Positions 27,149-35,802 of a DNA stretch of 64,000 bases are shown piece after piece. Source of the stretch: a bacterium (lineage in GTDB: Bacteria; Acidobacteriota; Thermoanaerobaculia; Multivoradales; J023). The stretch lies in assembly GCA_024226315.1 (NCBI GenBank), contig JAAELT010000473.1:51943-115942 (forward strand). Reading direction: 5' to 3'. Made by a program: the position numbers and the translations under genes. The notes below the pieces were generated by a model. That model saw only the letters and a list, made by a program, of their open reading frames with translations. It was not told where the DNA came from and did not search any database. Each line of letters opens with the position of its first letter. The first letter of the stretch is position 1.

Positions 27149-27922
27149 GTGGCGATGTCTGGGGTAATCGAGGGGCTCGTGGTGGAGACCGCTGAACCGG
27201 TTTTGACCGTCCTATTCTACGGCGCGATGGCGGCCGGCGCGTCGGCGCTGGGGGCGTTGCCGTTCGCTTTCGGCGACGGGCCGCGCAAGGTGTGGATCGG
27301 CGCCGCCTACGCGCTGGCCAGCGGCTCGATGCTCGGCCTCGGCTACGTGCTGATGAGCGAAGGGCTGAAGGCCGAGGCGATGGTCGCGGTGCTCGGCGGC
27401 GGTCTCGGGGTGGGCTACACCTGGTGGTTCCAGACCTATCCGGGAACCGATCGCCTGGACACCAGCCCGGATCACGAGGTCGGCCGCGACACCGGCTACA
27501 AGACGATTCTACAGAGCACCCTGCACGCCGCGTCCGAAGGCGTGGCAATCGGCGTCGCGATGGTGGTGAACCTGTCGCTCGGCATCTTCATGGCGCTCGC
27601 CCTGGCGGTGCACAACGTCGGTGAGGGCATGGCGCTGACCGCGGTGCTGCGGCAGCGCGGCATGACGGTGGGGGAGTCGGCCGGCTTGTGCGTGGTGACC
27701 AACGTCACCCAGCCGCTGTTCGCCATCGTCGCCTTCGCGCTGTCCCCGGCGCTGGGGCATTTCCTGCCGGCGGCGCTCGGCTTCGCCGCCGGCTCGCTGG
27801 TCTTCCTGGTGCTCACCGAGCTGGCGCCCGCTTCCTACGAGCGCGCCAGCCGGACACTGGTCGCCACCCTGATGAGCATCGCGGCGGCGGCGGTGGTGTT
27901 CCTCGAGCACGTCTTCGTCTGA
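27149..27922 (+). CDS. ZIP family metal transporter
   Basis: A ZIP permease of divalent metals (Zn2+, Fe2+ or Mn2+). It has about eight membrane segments. The paired metal-binding motifs HAASEG and HNVGEG are in the central helices, and LVFLVLTELAPASYE is near the end, like other bacterial ZIPs. A loop between helices 3 and 4 (about 95-120) is short and acidic rather than His-rich. The start is GTG at 27149; ATG two codons later is equally plausible. It sits between feoB and a second ZIP gene with a 12-base gap, suggesting one metal-uptake unit. Confidence 0.87.
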   Translation: MAMSGVIEGLVVETAEPVLTVLFYGAMAAGASALGALPFAFGDGPRKVWIGAAYALASGSMLGLGYVLMSEGLKAEAMVAVLGGGLGVGYTWWFQTYPGTDRLDTSPDHEVGRDTGYKTILQSTLHAASEGVAIGVAMVVNLSLGIFMALALAVHNVGEGMALTAVLRQRGMTVGESAGLCVVTNVTQPLFAIVAFALSPALGHFLPAALGFAAGSLVFLVLTELAPASYERASRTLVATLMSIAAAAVVFLEHVFV

Positions 27923-27934
27923 GGACGAGTCGCG

Positions 27935-28669
27935 ATGTGGATCCAGGTCGCCCGCGTCTTCGCCTACGGTCTGGTGACGGCGCTGGCCACCGGCCTCGGC
28001 GCCCTGCCGTTTGCCTTCCTGCGCACGGTTTCGGCGCGCACCGTGGCGATCACCCAGGCGATCGCCGCGGGACTGATGCTGGGGGCGAGCTTCGGGCTGA
28101 TCCTCGAGGGCTCGGCCCACGGCACCGTGCCGACGGTCGCGGGCGCCGTCCTCGGCGTGGTCTTCATCCTCGCCGGGAAGCGGTTTCTGGACGGCCGGGA
28201 AGAGGTCGCCTTCGGCGACCTGCGCGGGGCCGGCGCGCGCCAGACGTTGTTGATCCTGGCAGTGATGACGCTGCATTCCTTCGCCGAGGGGGTGGCGGTG
28301 GGCGTGGCCTTCGGCGGCGGCGAGCGCCTGGCGACCCTCATCACCCTGGCGATCGCGGTCCACAACGTGCCCGAGGGTCTGGCGATCAGCGCGGTCATGC
28401 GGCCGAAGGGCGCCAGCGTGTGGTCGTGCGCCTGGTGGAGCGTGTTCTCGTCGCTACCGCAGCCGCTGATGGCGGTACCGGCGTTCCTGTTCGTCGACCA
28501 CTTCCGGGCCGTGCTGCCCTACGGCCTGGGATTCGCCGCCGGGGCGATGGTGCTGATGGTCTTCCTGGAGCTGCTGCCCGAGGCCTATGCCGAGGCAAGC
28601 AGGACCCGGGTCGGGTTGTGGGTCAGCGTCACCCTGGGGGCGATGATCCTGTTCCAGCGCTACCTGTAA
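27935..28669 (+). CDS. ZIP family metal transporter, second copy
   Basis: A second ZIP permease. It has about eight membrane helices, the motifs HSFAEG and HNVPEG, and MVLMVFLELLPEAYAEA at the end. HNVPEG is the classic form of the motif, whereas the first copy has Gly for Pro. The two proteins are clearly related but diverged, so they may prefer different metals or form a heterodimer, which is inference. The gene follows the first copy by 12 bases. At 244 residues it is a normal minimal ZIP. Confidence 0.88.
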   Translation: MWIQVARVFAYGLVTALATGLGALPFAFLRTVSARTVAITQAIAAGLMLGASFGLILEGSAHGTVPTVAGAVLGVVFILAGKRFLDGREEVAFGDLRGAGARQTLLILAVMTLHSFAEGVAVGVAFGGGERLATLITLAIAVHNVPEGLAISAVMRPKGASVWSCAWWSVFSSLPQPLMAVPAFLFVDHFRAVLPYGLGFAAGAMVLMVFLELLPEAYAEASRTRVGLWVSVTLGAMILFQRYL

Positions 28670-28864
28670 CCACGATTTGGCGGCGAGTCGACCGACCGCG
28701 CGTGGGGAAGTGACGTGCGGCAGAAGATCTGAATGGTGGCCACCCGGAAGGCGGCAAGCGGCGGAAATGTAGCGGGATCGGCGCGGGAACGGTCTGAACG
28801 GTCGGCAGACAGGGTTATCGGCGCCCGGAACGCCGCGCGCGGCGGCGAATCGCCGAAAAAGAGG

Positions 28865-28931
28865 TCGTGAAGCCTTGCCGCAGATTGCGAGAGTGATTCA
28901 CGACACTCGTGAAGTGTCGCCGCAAATTGCG
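28865..28931. repeat. 25-bp direct repeat with nested palindromes
   Basis: Two 25-base copies (28865-28889 and 28907-28931, 21 of 25 identical, spaced 42 bases) start TCGTGAAG and end ATTGCG. Around the second copy are a perfect palindrome GCCGCAA-A-TTGCGGC (28919-28933) and TTCACGA-CAC-TCGTGAA (28898-28914). It lies in a 285-base convergent gap that otherwise contains nothing recognisable. Confidence 0.65.
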
Positions 28932-28954
28932 GCAGGCCTCAACGACCGTCCGGA

Positions 28955-29629
28955 CTACAGCTCGTCACGTGTGTACGCGGTCGCCAGCGAGTCGGCGTAC
29001 TCGTTCCAGCGCGAGCCGTTGTGGGCTTTGATCCAACGCAGCTTCGCGCCGCGGCGGCGTAGCGACAGCTCGTAGGCTCTCCGAACCAGCTCCAGGTTCT
29101 TGACTTCCGCCCCCTTCTTGCGCGTCCAGCCCATGCGCTTCCAGCCCGCCGCCCACTGGTTGATGGTCTGGACGCAGAGGTTGCTGTCGCTCCAGATGGT
29201 CACCTCGGCGTCCTCGGGCAACATCTCGTAGGCGGCGATCAGGGCGGCGAGCTCCATGCGGTTGTTGGTGGTCTGGGGATCGTGGCCGTGGCGCTCCTCG
29301 AGGACTTCGTTGTCCTTCACCCACACCGTCCCCCAGCCGCCGGGACCGGGATTGCCGCTGCAGGCACCGTCGGTGAAGATGCCGTCGAAGGGGCCCTCGG
29401 TGTATTTCTCCAGCACCTTCGCGCGCGGGAGGTTCTGCTCCTTGGAGCTGCCGCGCTTCTTGCGCCGCGCTGCCGGGCGCTTCTTTCCGGCTCCGCCGGA
29501 TTTCTGGTTGCCGGCGGTCTTGCACTGCCAGCACTTGGCCGGCTGCCAACCGGGGTACTTGGCCAGGGTCTCGGCCTTGATGGTGAAGCTCTTGCCGCAG
29601 GTGTTGCAGGTGAAGGTGGGCTCGGCCAT
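28955..29629 (-). CDS. rnhA: Ribonuclease HI with N-terminal zinc-finger-like domain
   Basis: Cleaves the RNA strand of RNA-DNA hybrids. The N-terminal module (1-45) has CNTCG and CWQC pairs, forming a candidate zinc ribbon, followed by a very basic linker (about 45-75). The RNase H domain (80-224) has all four carboxylates: FTDGACSGNPGPGGWG, NNRMELAAL, IWSDSNL and NEYADSLA. The ATG at 29629 follows AGGAG and starts immediately before the zinc motif; longer frames upstream lack similarity. The cysteine module suggests substrate targeting beyond a minimal RNase HI, perhaps replacing the hybrid-binding domain of other RNases H. Confidence 0.9.
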   Translation of the reverse strand: MAEPTFTCNTCGKSFTIKAETLAKYPGWQPAKCWQCKTAGNQKSGGAGKKRPAARRKKRGSSKEQNLPRAKVLEKYTEGPFDGIFTDGACSGNPGPGGWGTVWVKDNEVLEERHGHDPQTTNNRMELAALIAAYEMLPEDAEVTIWSDSNLCVQTINQWAAGWKRMGWTRKKGAEVKNLELVRRAYELSLRRRGAKLRWIKAHNGSRWNEYADSLATAYTRDEL

Positions 29630-29747
29630 GCAGGTTGATCTCCTCGAAAGTTTCGGGCGAGCGCAAGGTATCACGAATCCTTGACGCCGGGGCTGCAGTT
29701 GGTCGAGACTGCGCCCAGTTTCGACCCCATCGACCCGGAGAATCCTG

Positions 29748-30779
29748 ATGACCAAGCTGTGGACGACAAAGCTGTCTCTGCCCGTCCTGCTCTTCCTCTC
29801 TGCTTGCGCCGCGCCGGAACCGCCAGCGACGGAAACCGCGCCACCCCCCGAGGCGGCGGCGCCGACCGCCGAGTGGGCGATCGCTATCCACGGCGGCGCT
29901 GGCGTGATCTCCCGGGACGTCGACGAGGAGTGGAAGCAGGCACACCGCGACGCCTTGAGCGAAGCATTGACGTTGGGGAAGGACATGCTCGACGAGGGCG
30001 CCGAGGGGCTCGACGTGGTGGAGCAGGTGATCCGCGTGCTCGAGGACTCGCCGCTGTTCAACGCCGGCAAGGGCTCGGTTTTCACCCACGACGGCAAGAA
30101 CGAGCTCGACGCGGCGATCATGGACGGCCGTGACTTGAACTGCGGCGCGATCTCCGGGGTCACCCGGGTCAAGAACCCGATCTCGCTGGCGCGCCTGGTG
30201 ATGACCGAGTCGCGCCACGTCTTCTTCGTGCGCGAGGGCGCGGAGCGCTTCGCCGAGGAAATGGGAGTGGAGAAGGTCGATCCGGAGTACTACTTCGTGC
30301 AGCGGCGCTGGGACGCCCTGCAGAAGGCGCTCGACAAAGAGAAGCAGGAGGAGGCCGAGAAGCACGGCACCGTGGGCTGCGTGGTGCTCGACCGCGCCGG
30401 CAACCTGGCCGCCGGCACCTCCACCGGCGGAATGACCAACAAGCGCTTCGGTAGGGTCGGCGACGTGCCGGTGATCGGCGCCGGCACCTACGCCAACAAC
30501 GCGACGGTGGCGGTCTCCTGTACCGGCTGGGGTGAGAAGTTCATCCGCAACAACGTTGCCCACGACGTCTCGGCGCGGATCGAGTACAAGGGCCTCGGAG
30601 TGCGGCAGGCAGCCGAGGAGGTCATCCACGGCAAGCTCGACGAGGGTGACGGCGGCCTGATCGCCGTCGGTGCCGGCGGCGAGATCGCGATGGTATTCAA
30701 CTCGAGTGGCATGTTCCGCGGCGCCGCCGACTCGAACGGCCGCTTCGAGGTGGGCATCTGGCAGGACGATGATGAGTAG
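29748..30779 (+). CDS. Isoaspartyl peptidase / L-asparaginase (Ntn) lipoprotein
   Basis: A plant-type asparaginase/isoaspartyl aminopeptidase of the N-terminal nucleophile class, processed autocatalytically. The lipobox LSAC (Cys20) predicts a lipoprotein, followed by a Pro/Ala-rich tether (22-40). The alpha subunit starts AIAIHGGAG, and the cleavage and nucleophile Thr208 are in EKHGTVGCVV. The GSVFTHDG and GAISGVTRVKNPI motifs are also present. The length of 343 residues is normal. Membrane or cell-surface location suggests scavenging of asparagine or isoaspartyl peptides. It is followed after eight bases by a broken DUF255 gene. Confidence 0.9.
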   Translation: MTKLWTTKLSLPVLLFLSACAAPEPPATETAPPPEAAAPTAEWAIAIHGGAGVISRDVDEEWKQAHRDALSEALTLGKDMLDEGAEGLDVVEQVIRVLEDSPLFNAGKGSVFTHDGKNELDAAIMDGRDLNCGAISGVTRVKNPISLARLVMTESRHVFFVREGAERFAEEMGVEKVDPEYYFVQRRWDALQKALDKEKQEEAEKHGTVGCVVLDRAGNLAAGTSTGGMTNKRFGRVGDVPVIGAGTYANNATVAVSCTGWGEKFIRNNVAHDVSARIEYKGLGVRQAAEEVIHGKLDEGDGGLIAVGAGGEIAMVFNSSGMFRGAADSNGRFEVGIWQDDDE

Positions 30780-30787
30780 AGACTGCG

Positions 30788-30907
30788 ATGAGTGAGGCTT
30801 CGGGAGGGCCGACGAACCACCTCGCCGGCGAGATCAGCCCCTACCTGCTGCTGCACCAGAGCAATCCGGTGGACTGGTACCCGTAGGGCGAGGAGGCGCT
30901 GGCCACT
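30788..30907 (+). pseudogene. Broken DUF255 thioredoxin-domain (YyaL-like) gene start
   Basis: The first 32 codons encode the typical start of YyaL/SPATA20-like proteins (NHLAGEISPYLLLH...NPVDWYP). At 30884-30886 a TAG stands where the family has TGG (WYPWGEEAL); the frame continues GEEALAT and then similarity ends. The remaining 600 or so residues are missing, so this is a remnant with both a nonsense mutation and a large deletion. Confidence 0.8.
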
Positions 30908-30926
30908 CGCCGTTTTCACCGGCGAG
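30906..30926. terminator. Hairpin in a convergent gap
   Basis: Seven-base perfect arms CTCGCCG and CGGCGAG around TTTTCAC, between the asparaginase/DUF255 remnant and a convergent gene. It could act on either strand. No T-run is present. Confidence 0.35.
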
Positions 30927-30961
30927 CAGCCGGGAGCTGAGCTCACCCTCTCGCCGGGCGG

Positions 30962-31780
30962 CTACTGCTTCTTCTGGTTGTAGTTGATTGTGACCTGGCT
31001 CTCGCCGCTGTTCTCGATGATCACGACATTGACCGTTCGCCCGTCGCCCAGGTCGCCGTTGATGTTGCCGAAGGATCCGTCTCCGGTCTTGGTCATCGAC
31101 TCGGAGCCGATGGTGTAGCCTTCGTCCTGGAAGTACTTCTTGAAATGGTCGAATACCGTCTGGGCGTCGTCGGTGCTCTTGGAGGTGAAGGCGCCCATGA
31201 CTGCGTCCGCGGTAGTGGAGTGCAGGGTGCTCTGGGTGTCGGTGGCGCCGGGATAGGCCGGCACCCAGTTGGGCACGTCCTTTAAGTCGGCGCTGGCCCC
31301 GAAGCGGGTCTCACCCTCGGGACCGCTGAAGGTGACGCCGCCCTCGCCACCATCGACGGTGTTCGAGGCATCGATCGAGTACTCGCCCTCGTCGGTGGTC
31401 ATGCTGAAACGGCCCTCGGCGATGTCTTCGAAGTTGAGGGTGGCCTCCTCGCCGGTCTTGGTGTTGGTGAAAGTGATGGTGCCGGCATCATCATCGGTCG
31501 AGACCAGCTCAAGCTCGGGGTTCAGCCGGATCATGGTCTCGGCGGCGGTCTTGGCCGGATTGTCCTGCATGTCCTGGACGAACTCTTCGAACGACCCGGA
31601 GCCGGTGGTCTCCTCGACCATCTCCTTGCCCTTTTTGACCGCGAAGAAGCCCAGGGCCATGAAGCCGACGACGGTGATCACGACGATGCCGGCACAACCG
31701 ATGCCGACCCAGGCCCAGGGCGACATTCCCTTTTTGGCCGGGGCGTTTCCTGGGACTGGGGGGGGAGCTCCGTTGCTCAA
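30962..31780 (-). CDS. Uncharacterised membrane-anchored protein
   Basis: No family recognised. The N-terminus is Pro/Ala-rich and cytoplasmic, followed by one membrane helix (about 21-48) after KKGMSPWAWVGIGC. The large exported part (50-272) is acidic, with Thr/Gly/Asp-rich beta-like stretches, a VPNWVPAYPGA segment (about 172-182) and a helix VFDHFKKYFQDEGY near the C-terminus. It resembles small exported proteins common in Acidobacteriota. It is transcribed alone, divergent from the metallopeptidase-TPR gene 117 bases away. Confidence 0.75.
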   Translation of the reverse strand: MSNGAPPPVPGNAPAKKGMSPWAWVGIGCAGIVVITVVGFMALGFFAVKKGKEMVEETTGSGSFEEFVQDMQDNPAKTAAETMIRLNPELELVSTDDDAGTITFTNTKTGEEATLNFEDIAEGRFSMTTDEGEYSIDASNTVDGGEGGVTFSGPEGETRFGASADLKDVPNWVPAYPGATDTQSTLHSTTADAVMGAFTSKSTDDAQTVFDHFKKYFQDEGYTIGSESMTKTGDGSFGNINGDLGDGRTVNVVIIENSGESQVTINYNQKKQ

Positions 31781-31835
31781 GGTGATCTCTCCTCTGTGAA
31801 TTCCGAGTTGGGTGAGTGCGCTCTTCTGAAGACGC

Positions 31836-31841
31836 TACAAT
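31836..31841 (+). promoter_or_regulatory. Candidate -10 box upstream of the metallopeptidase-TPR gene
   Basis: TACAAT preceded by GC and flanked by a short inverted repeat (GCGCTA..TAGCGC), 56 bases before the ATG. No good -35 box is present. Confidence 0.35.
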
Positions 31842-31897
31842 AGCGCGGCCGAGGGCGGCCTCGGCGTCCGGGTGTCTCGCCTTTCTCGAATGATCTC

Positions 31898-33544
31898 ATG
31901 AGACGCATCTCCTTCCAAGCTTTTCTCCGAGTCGCGGCGGTCCTGACGCTGATGGCCGTCGCCAGCATGGCGGCGGCGCAGACGGCCCACCGGGAGACGT
32001 GGACGGCGGTCGTCTCGCCGCATTTCACCCTCTACACGAATGCCGAGCCGGCGCGCGGGGAGGAGATCGCCGTCAGCCTGGAGCGTTTCCGCGCGGTGTT
32101 CGCACAGCTGTCGCCGCAGCTCGAGCTCAATTCGCCGGCGCCGACCAGGATCCTGGCTTTCCGCGACGCCGAGTCCTACGCGCCGTACAAGACGGTCGCC
32201 GACGGGGAGTCCTCACGGGTGCTCGGCCAGTTCGTCAGCCACGCCGACGGCAACTACATCACCCTCGACGCCGGTACCCGACTGGTGGGCTCGTTCAACG
32301 TCATCTACCACGAGTACGTGCACTACCTCGTGCGCCACAACTTCACCGGCGTGCCGCTGTGGTTCCACGAAGGGCTGGCAGAGTACTACAGCACCTTCGA
32401 GACCGATGGCGAGTATGCGCTGGTCGGCCAAGCGGTGGAGCGGCACGTGCAGTGGCTGCGCCGCCGCGCCGAGCTCGGCCTGGACGATGTGCTGGCGGTG
32501 ACGCCACGCTCCCGCAAGGGGCACGGTGACGGCGCCGCCGGCCGCTTCTACGCGGTCTCGTGGGCGCTGGTCCACTACCTGCTCTCGGGCGACTCCGAGA
32601 ACCTCGACCGAACGGCGGACTTCTTCGTGCGCCTTCGCGACGGCGAAGACCCCCGCGAGGCCTTCGAAGAAGCTTTCGATCTACGGCTGCGCCAGCTCGA
32701 GGAGCGCCTGGCGCGGTACGTGGCGGAGGGCGAGCTGCCGCGCGCCGAGGTGCCGCTGGCGCGCCTGCCGTCGCCGCGGATCGAAGTGCGACCCCTGGCG
32801 CCCCAGGACGCGCTCTTCCACCTCGGCGACCTGCTGGCCCACATGGGCCGCACCGACGCGGCGGAACGGCATTTCCAGCTGGCGCTCGACGAGCAGTGGG
32901 ACCACCCCGAGACTCACACCGGCCTGGCGCTGGTGCGTGACATCTCCAAGCGCTACGAAGAGGCGGCGTTCTTTCATCGGGACGCGGTCGAGCTCGGCAG
33001 CTCCAACCCGTTGACCTATCTACTCTACGGCCGCCACCTGTTGACCCGGGCACGGCTGACGGCCGAGAAGCAAGCGCGCGCGGAACAGTACGCGTCGGCC
33101 CGCGAGGTCCTCCGCAAGGCGGTGGAGATCGACCGCAATTTCGGCGAGTGCTGGGCGCTGCTCGGCCACGCCCATCTCCATGGGGACGCGGATGCCGCCG
33201 CTGGCGCCCAGGTGTTCGCCCGCGCGCGCGAGCTGCTGCCCGATCGCGCGGACCTGGTGACGGGCGAGATCCAGCTGCTCCTGCGGCTGGGCCGGATCGA
33301 TCAGGCCGACAACCTGGTCGAGAGCGTGTTGGCGAGCCTGGCTCCCGAGGCAACGGTCGTAAAGGTTCGCGACCTGGTCGAGCGCGCCCGCTGGCTGCGC
33401 GCCTCCGAGGAGGCCTTCGACAAGAACGACGTCGATGCCGGCCTCGACTACTTCGACCGGGCGATCGAAACCACCACGGAGCCGTCACTGCGCCGCGAGA
33501 TGGAAGCCCGGCTGCTGGAGCTCCAGCAGCTCCACGAACGCTAG
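31898..33544 (+). CDS. Secreted gluzincin-like metallopeptidase with TPR repeats
   Basis: Signal peptide (1-27), then a DUF1570/peptidase-MA-like domain (about 35-260). The zinc motif is HEYVH (H138, E139, H142) and the third ligand is in WFHEGLAEYYS (Glu158 or Glu162). A helical region and about four TPR-like repeats follow (about 300-545). The substrate is unknown; these proteins are typically periplasmic. The ATG begins the signal peptide directly. The stop codon overlaps the stop of the opposing PEGA/PDZ gene in a single CTAG. Confidence 0.85.
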   Translation: MRRISFQAFLRVAAVLTLMAVASMAAAQTAHRETWTAVVSPHFTLYTNAEPARGEEIAVSLERFRAVFAQLSPQLELNSPAPTRILAFRDAESYAPYKTVADGESSRVLGQFVSHADGNYITLDAGTRLVGSFNVIYHEYVHYLVRHNFTGVPLWFHEGLAEYYSTFETDGEYALVGQAVERHVQWLRRRAELGLDDVLAVTPRSRKGHGDGAAGRFYAVSWALVHYLLSGDSENLDRTADFFVRLRDGEDPREAFEEAFDLRLRQLEERLARYVAEGELPRAEVPLARLPSPRIEVRPLAPQDALFHLGDLLAHMGRTDAAERHFQLALDEQWDHPETHTGLALVRDISKRYEEAAFFHRDAVELGSSNPLTYLLYGRHLLTRARLTAEKQARAEQYASAREVLRKAVEIDRNFGECWALLGHAHLHGDADAAAGAQVFARARELLPDRADLVTGEIQLLLRLGRIDQADNLVESVLASLAPEATVVKVRDLVERARWLRASEEAFDKNDVDAGLDYFDRAIETTTEPSLRREMEARLLELQQLHER

Positions 33545-35802
33545 CGCCCCAGGGTCACCAGCCGCGCCCGTGCCCGCGGCGCCACCCAGGGGCCGTCATG
33601 GTGGAACAGGCGGGCACCCTCGACCTGGGCGGCCTTCTCGAAGCTCTTGCGGGCCGCCTCCAGGTATTCCGGACCGGCCGCCGCCAATGCAACGCCCAGC
33701 AGGTAGTCGACCGTCGCCTGACCGACGCCGTGGGAGGTCTGTGGGGCCCGGATCGCACCCAGGCGGCGTGCCGCCTCGGCCCACTCGCGCGCGCGCATCA
33801 AGACCATCACCTGATCCAGCTCCACCACCCAGGCCAGCTCGCGCGGCGCGGTCTCCGCCAACAGAACCAGCTCGGTGAACGCCACCGAGTCCAGCAGGTC
33901 CGCGCGGCTGCTCGCCAGCACGTCCGGGCTGGCGCCCACCTTCAGCTTCGCCTGGCGCGGCCCGCTGCTGGACTGGACCGCCAGATCCAGGGTCTCGCCG
34001 ATCTCGGCGGCCGCGATCCGTTCGGCGAACGCGGCGCCGGTGGTCACCGGTACCCCGGCGACCCCCACCACCAGGTCGCCGACCGCCAGTCCGGCTGCCT
34101 CCGCCGGGCTGGCGGGGGTGACGTCGACCACCAGGGGGTGAGGTGCGCCGTTGGTGTCGATCAAGAGCGCCCCCACCCAGGCACGCCGCAGTCCGATGGT
34201 GCGATTGAACGAGGCGTTGAGCGCCGCCAGCGCTTCGGGATCTCCCAGGGGCAACCGCACCCGGTTCGGGCTGGCCGGGCCGGGCGAGCGGGGCCAGATC
34301 CAGATGCTGGCGTGGGTCGGCAGCAGGTCCGTGGACGGCACCGCGACGGCGTAGACCAGACCCGCAACGTCGGCGTCGACCGCCGACTGGACCTTCTTCC
34401 AGTCGATCGCCGAGCGTGCGCCGCCGGCCGCGTCGGCCTCCACCGAGCGCAGGGAGTCGGCGGTGACGCCGACCTCCCGGAGCACTTCCGGCGCCCGCGC
34501 CGAGTGGTTGATCAGCGTCCATTTGCCGGAGTCGGCCAGCGCCAGGCGCAACGACTGATCAAGGTCGCGGGCGGTCGCCTCGTCGCCCCCGAGCACGCCG
34601 AGATACGCCAGGCCGGGGCGCAGCCGGACGTTGATCTCCGATGTCTGGCCGTCGGCGAGCCTCAGCTGGGTCGAGAACATCTTCGACGATCCGCTCGCCA
34701 CCGTAACGTGGTAGGTGCCCGGCGGCAGCTTCAACCGTGGACGACTCGATCCCGGGTTGTCGGGCCGCCGAGGCGTACCGTCGATGCGGATCACGGCGCC
34801 CGTGGGGAAGTCGTTGAACACCAGGCTGCCGCTCTCTTCCTCGAGCACGATCGGCGGCATCGGGTAGTCGAGCAGCTCGTAGATCGGCAGCTCGAAGCGC
34901 TGCGAGCGGTAACCGTCCTTGGTGACCTCGAGATTCACCAGACCGGGCTGGATGCCTTCGATCACCAGCTCGGCCGAGAACTCCTCGCGCCGATAGACAG
35001 CCGCCGGACCTTGCGGCAGGAAGCCCTCTGGGGCGATGCCCTCGGTGACGCCTCTCGCCACGCCGCCGACCGACACGGCGGCGCCGGCCGGCCGCGTGTT
35101 GAGGCGGATGACGGCGCTGGTGCGCTCGAGCGTCAGCTCGATCGTGATCAGGGTGTCGGACTCGATCTCCATCGGCCGGTTGATCGGCAGGTAGCCCGGC
35201 AGGGTGACGTCGATCTGCCGGGGGCCGGCGAGCGCCGCGACCGGCCCGGCGAGCGAATCGACCCGGTGGCCGTCGATACGCACCTCGGCGTCGGCCGGCT
35301 CGAGCACGAAGTCGATCTCGCCGACGATCCGCCGGCGCAGGGCGTCGAACTGGTCAACCAGCTTGGGCGACGCCTGGGTGCGATCGAGATCCGCCTGAGG
35401 CTGGATCTCGAGCATCCTGCGCAGCCCCGAATCGACCAGCTCGGTCTCCTCGTAGTTGAAGTGGAGCCGGGCCCGGTAGGCCAGGCTGCGGATCAACAGG
35501 CCGAGCGACTCCTCGCTCAGCTGGCCGGCGTCGTGCTGAGGTCCGAGTAGTTCGACGATCTGGCCGAAGAGGGGTAGGGAAGCGTCCTGGTCGGTGCTGT
35601 TGAACAACCCCTCGGCCTCGTCGAAGAGCGTTCGGATCTCGGCGTCGTCGATCGGCGGCAGGCTGGGTGGCAGTGCCTCGAGCCCGACGTCGGCGAGGTC
35701 TTCCTCCTCGACCTGGGCGTTGGCCCCCGCCGCCACGAGCACAAGCGCGGAGGAGAGAGCCATGAGCAAAAAGAGTCGGCGCCACATCACCCGGATCCTC
35801 AA
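33541..35802 (-). CDS. PEGA- and PDZ-domain exported protein
   Basis: A 753-residue exported protein, probably periplasmic. Signal peptide (1-29), a helical region (about 50-160), three PEGA-like beta domains (about 160-395, for example FVLEPADAEVRIDG, IRLNTRPAGAAVSVGG and FNDFPTGAVIRIDG), a mixed domain (about 400-540), a PDZ domain (about 550-640, with PASPAEAAGLAVGDLVVGVAG) and a TPR-like end (about 650-753). It is co-transcribed with the NHL/TPR gene (ATGA overlap) downstream of a PEGA-containing Ser/Thr kinase. The shared PEGA modules suggest a common envelope-sensing or protein-binding role. Confidence 0.83.
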   Translation of the reverse strand: MRIRVMWRRLFLLMALSSALVLVAAGANAQVEEEDLADVGLEALPPSLPPIDDAEIRTLFDEAEGLFNSTDQDASLPLFGQIVELLGPQHDAGQLSEESLGLLIRSLAYRARLHFNYEETELVDSGLRRMLEIQPQADLDRTQASPKLVDQFDALRRRIVGEIDFVLEPADAEVRIDGHRVDSLAGPVAALAGPRQIDVTLPGYLPINRPMEIESDTLITIELTLERTSAVIRLNTRPAGAAVSVGGVARGVTEGIAPEGFLPQGPAAVYRREEFSAELVIEGIQPGLVNLEVTKDGYRSQRFELPIYELLDYPMPPIVLEEESGSLVFNDFPTGAVIRIDGTPRRPDNPGSSRPRLKLPPGTYHVTVASGSSKMFSTQLRLADGQTSEINVRLRPGLAYLGVLGGDEATARDLDQSLRLALADSGKWTLINHSARAPEVLREVGVTADSLRSVEADAAGGARSAIDWKKVQSAVDADVAGLVYAVAVPSTDLLPTHASIWIWPRSPGPASPNRVRLPLGDPEALAALNASFNRTIGLRRAWVGALLIDTNGAPHPLVVDVTPASPAEAAGLAVGDLVVGVAGVPVTTGAAFAERIAAAEIGETLDLAVQSSSGPRQAKLKVGASPDVLASSRADLLDSVAFTELVLLAETAPRELAWVVELDQVMVLMRAREWAEAARRLGAIRAPQTSHGVGQATVDYLLGVALAAAGPEYLEAARKSFEKAAQVEGARLFHHDGPWVAPRARARLVTLGR

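Noticed and set aside
30884..30886. Stop-codon readthrough or recoding in the DUF255 gene
   Set aside because: Similarity stops a few codons after the TAG and most of the domain is absent, so readthrough would not restore a protein.
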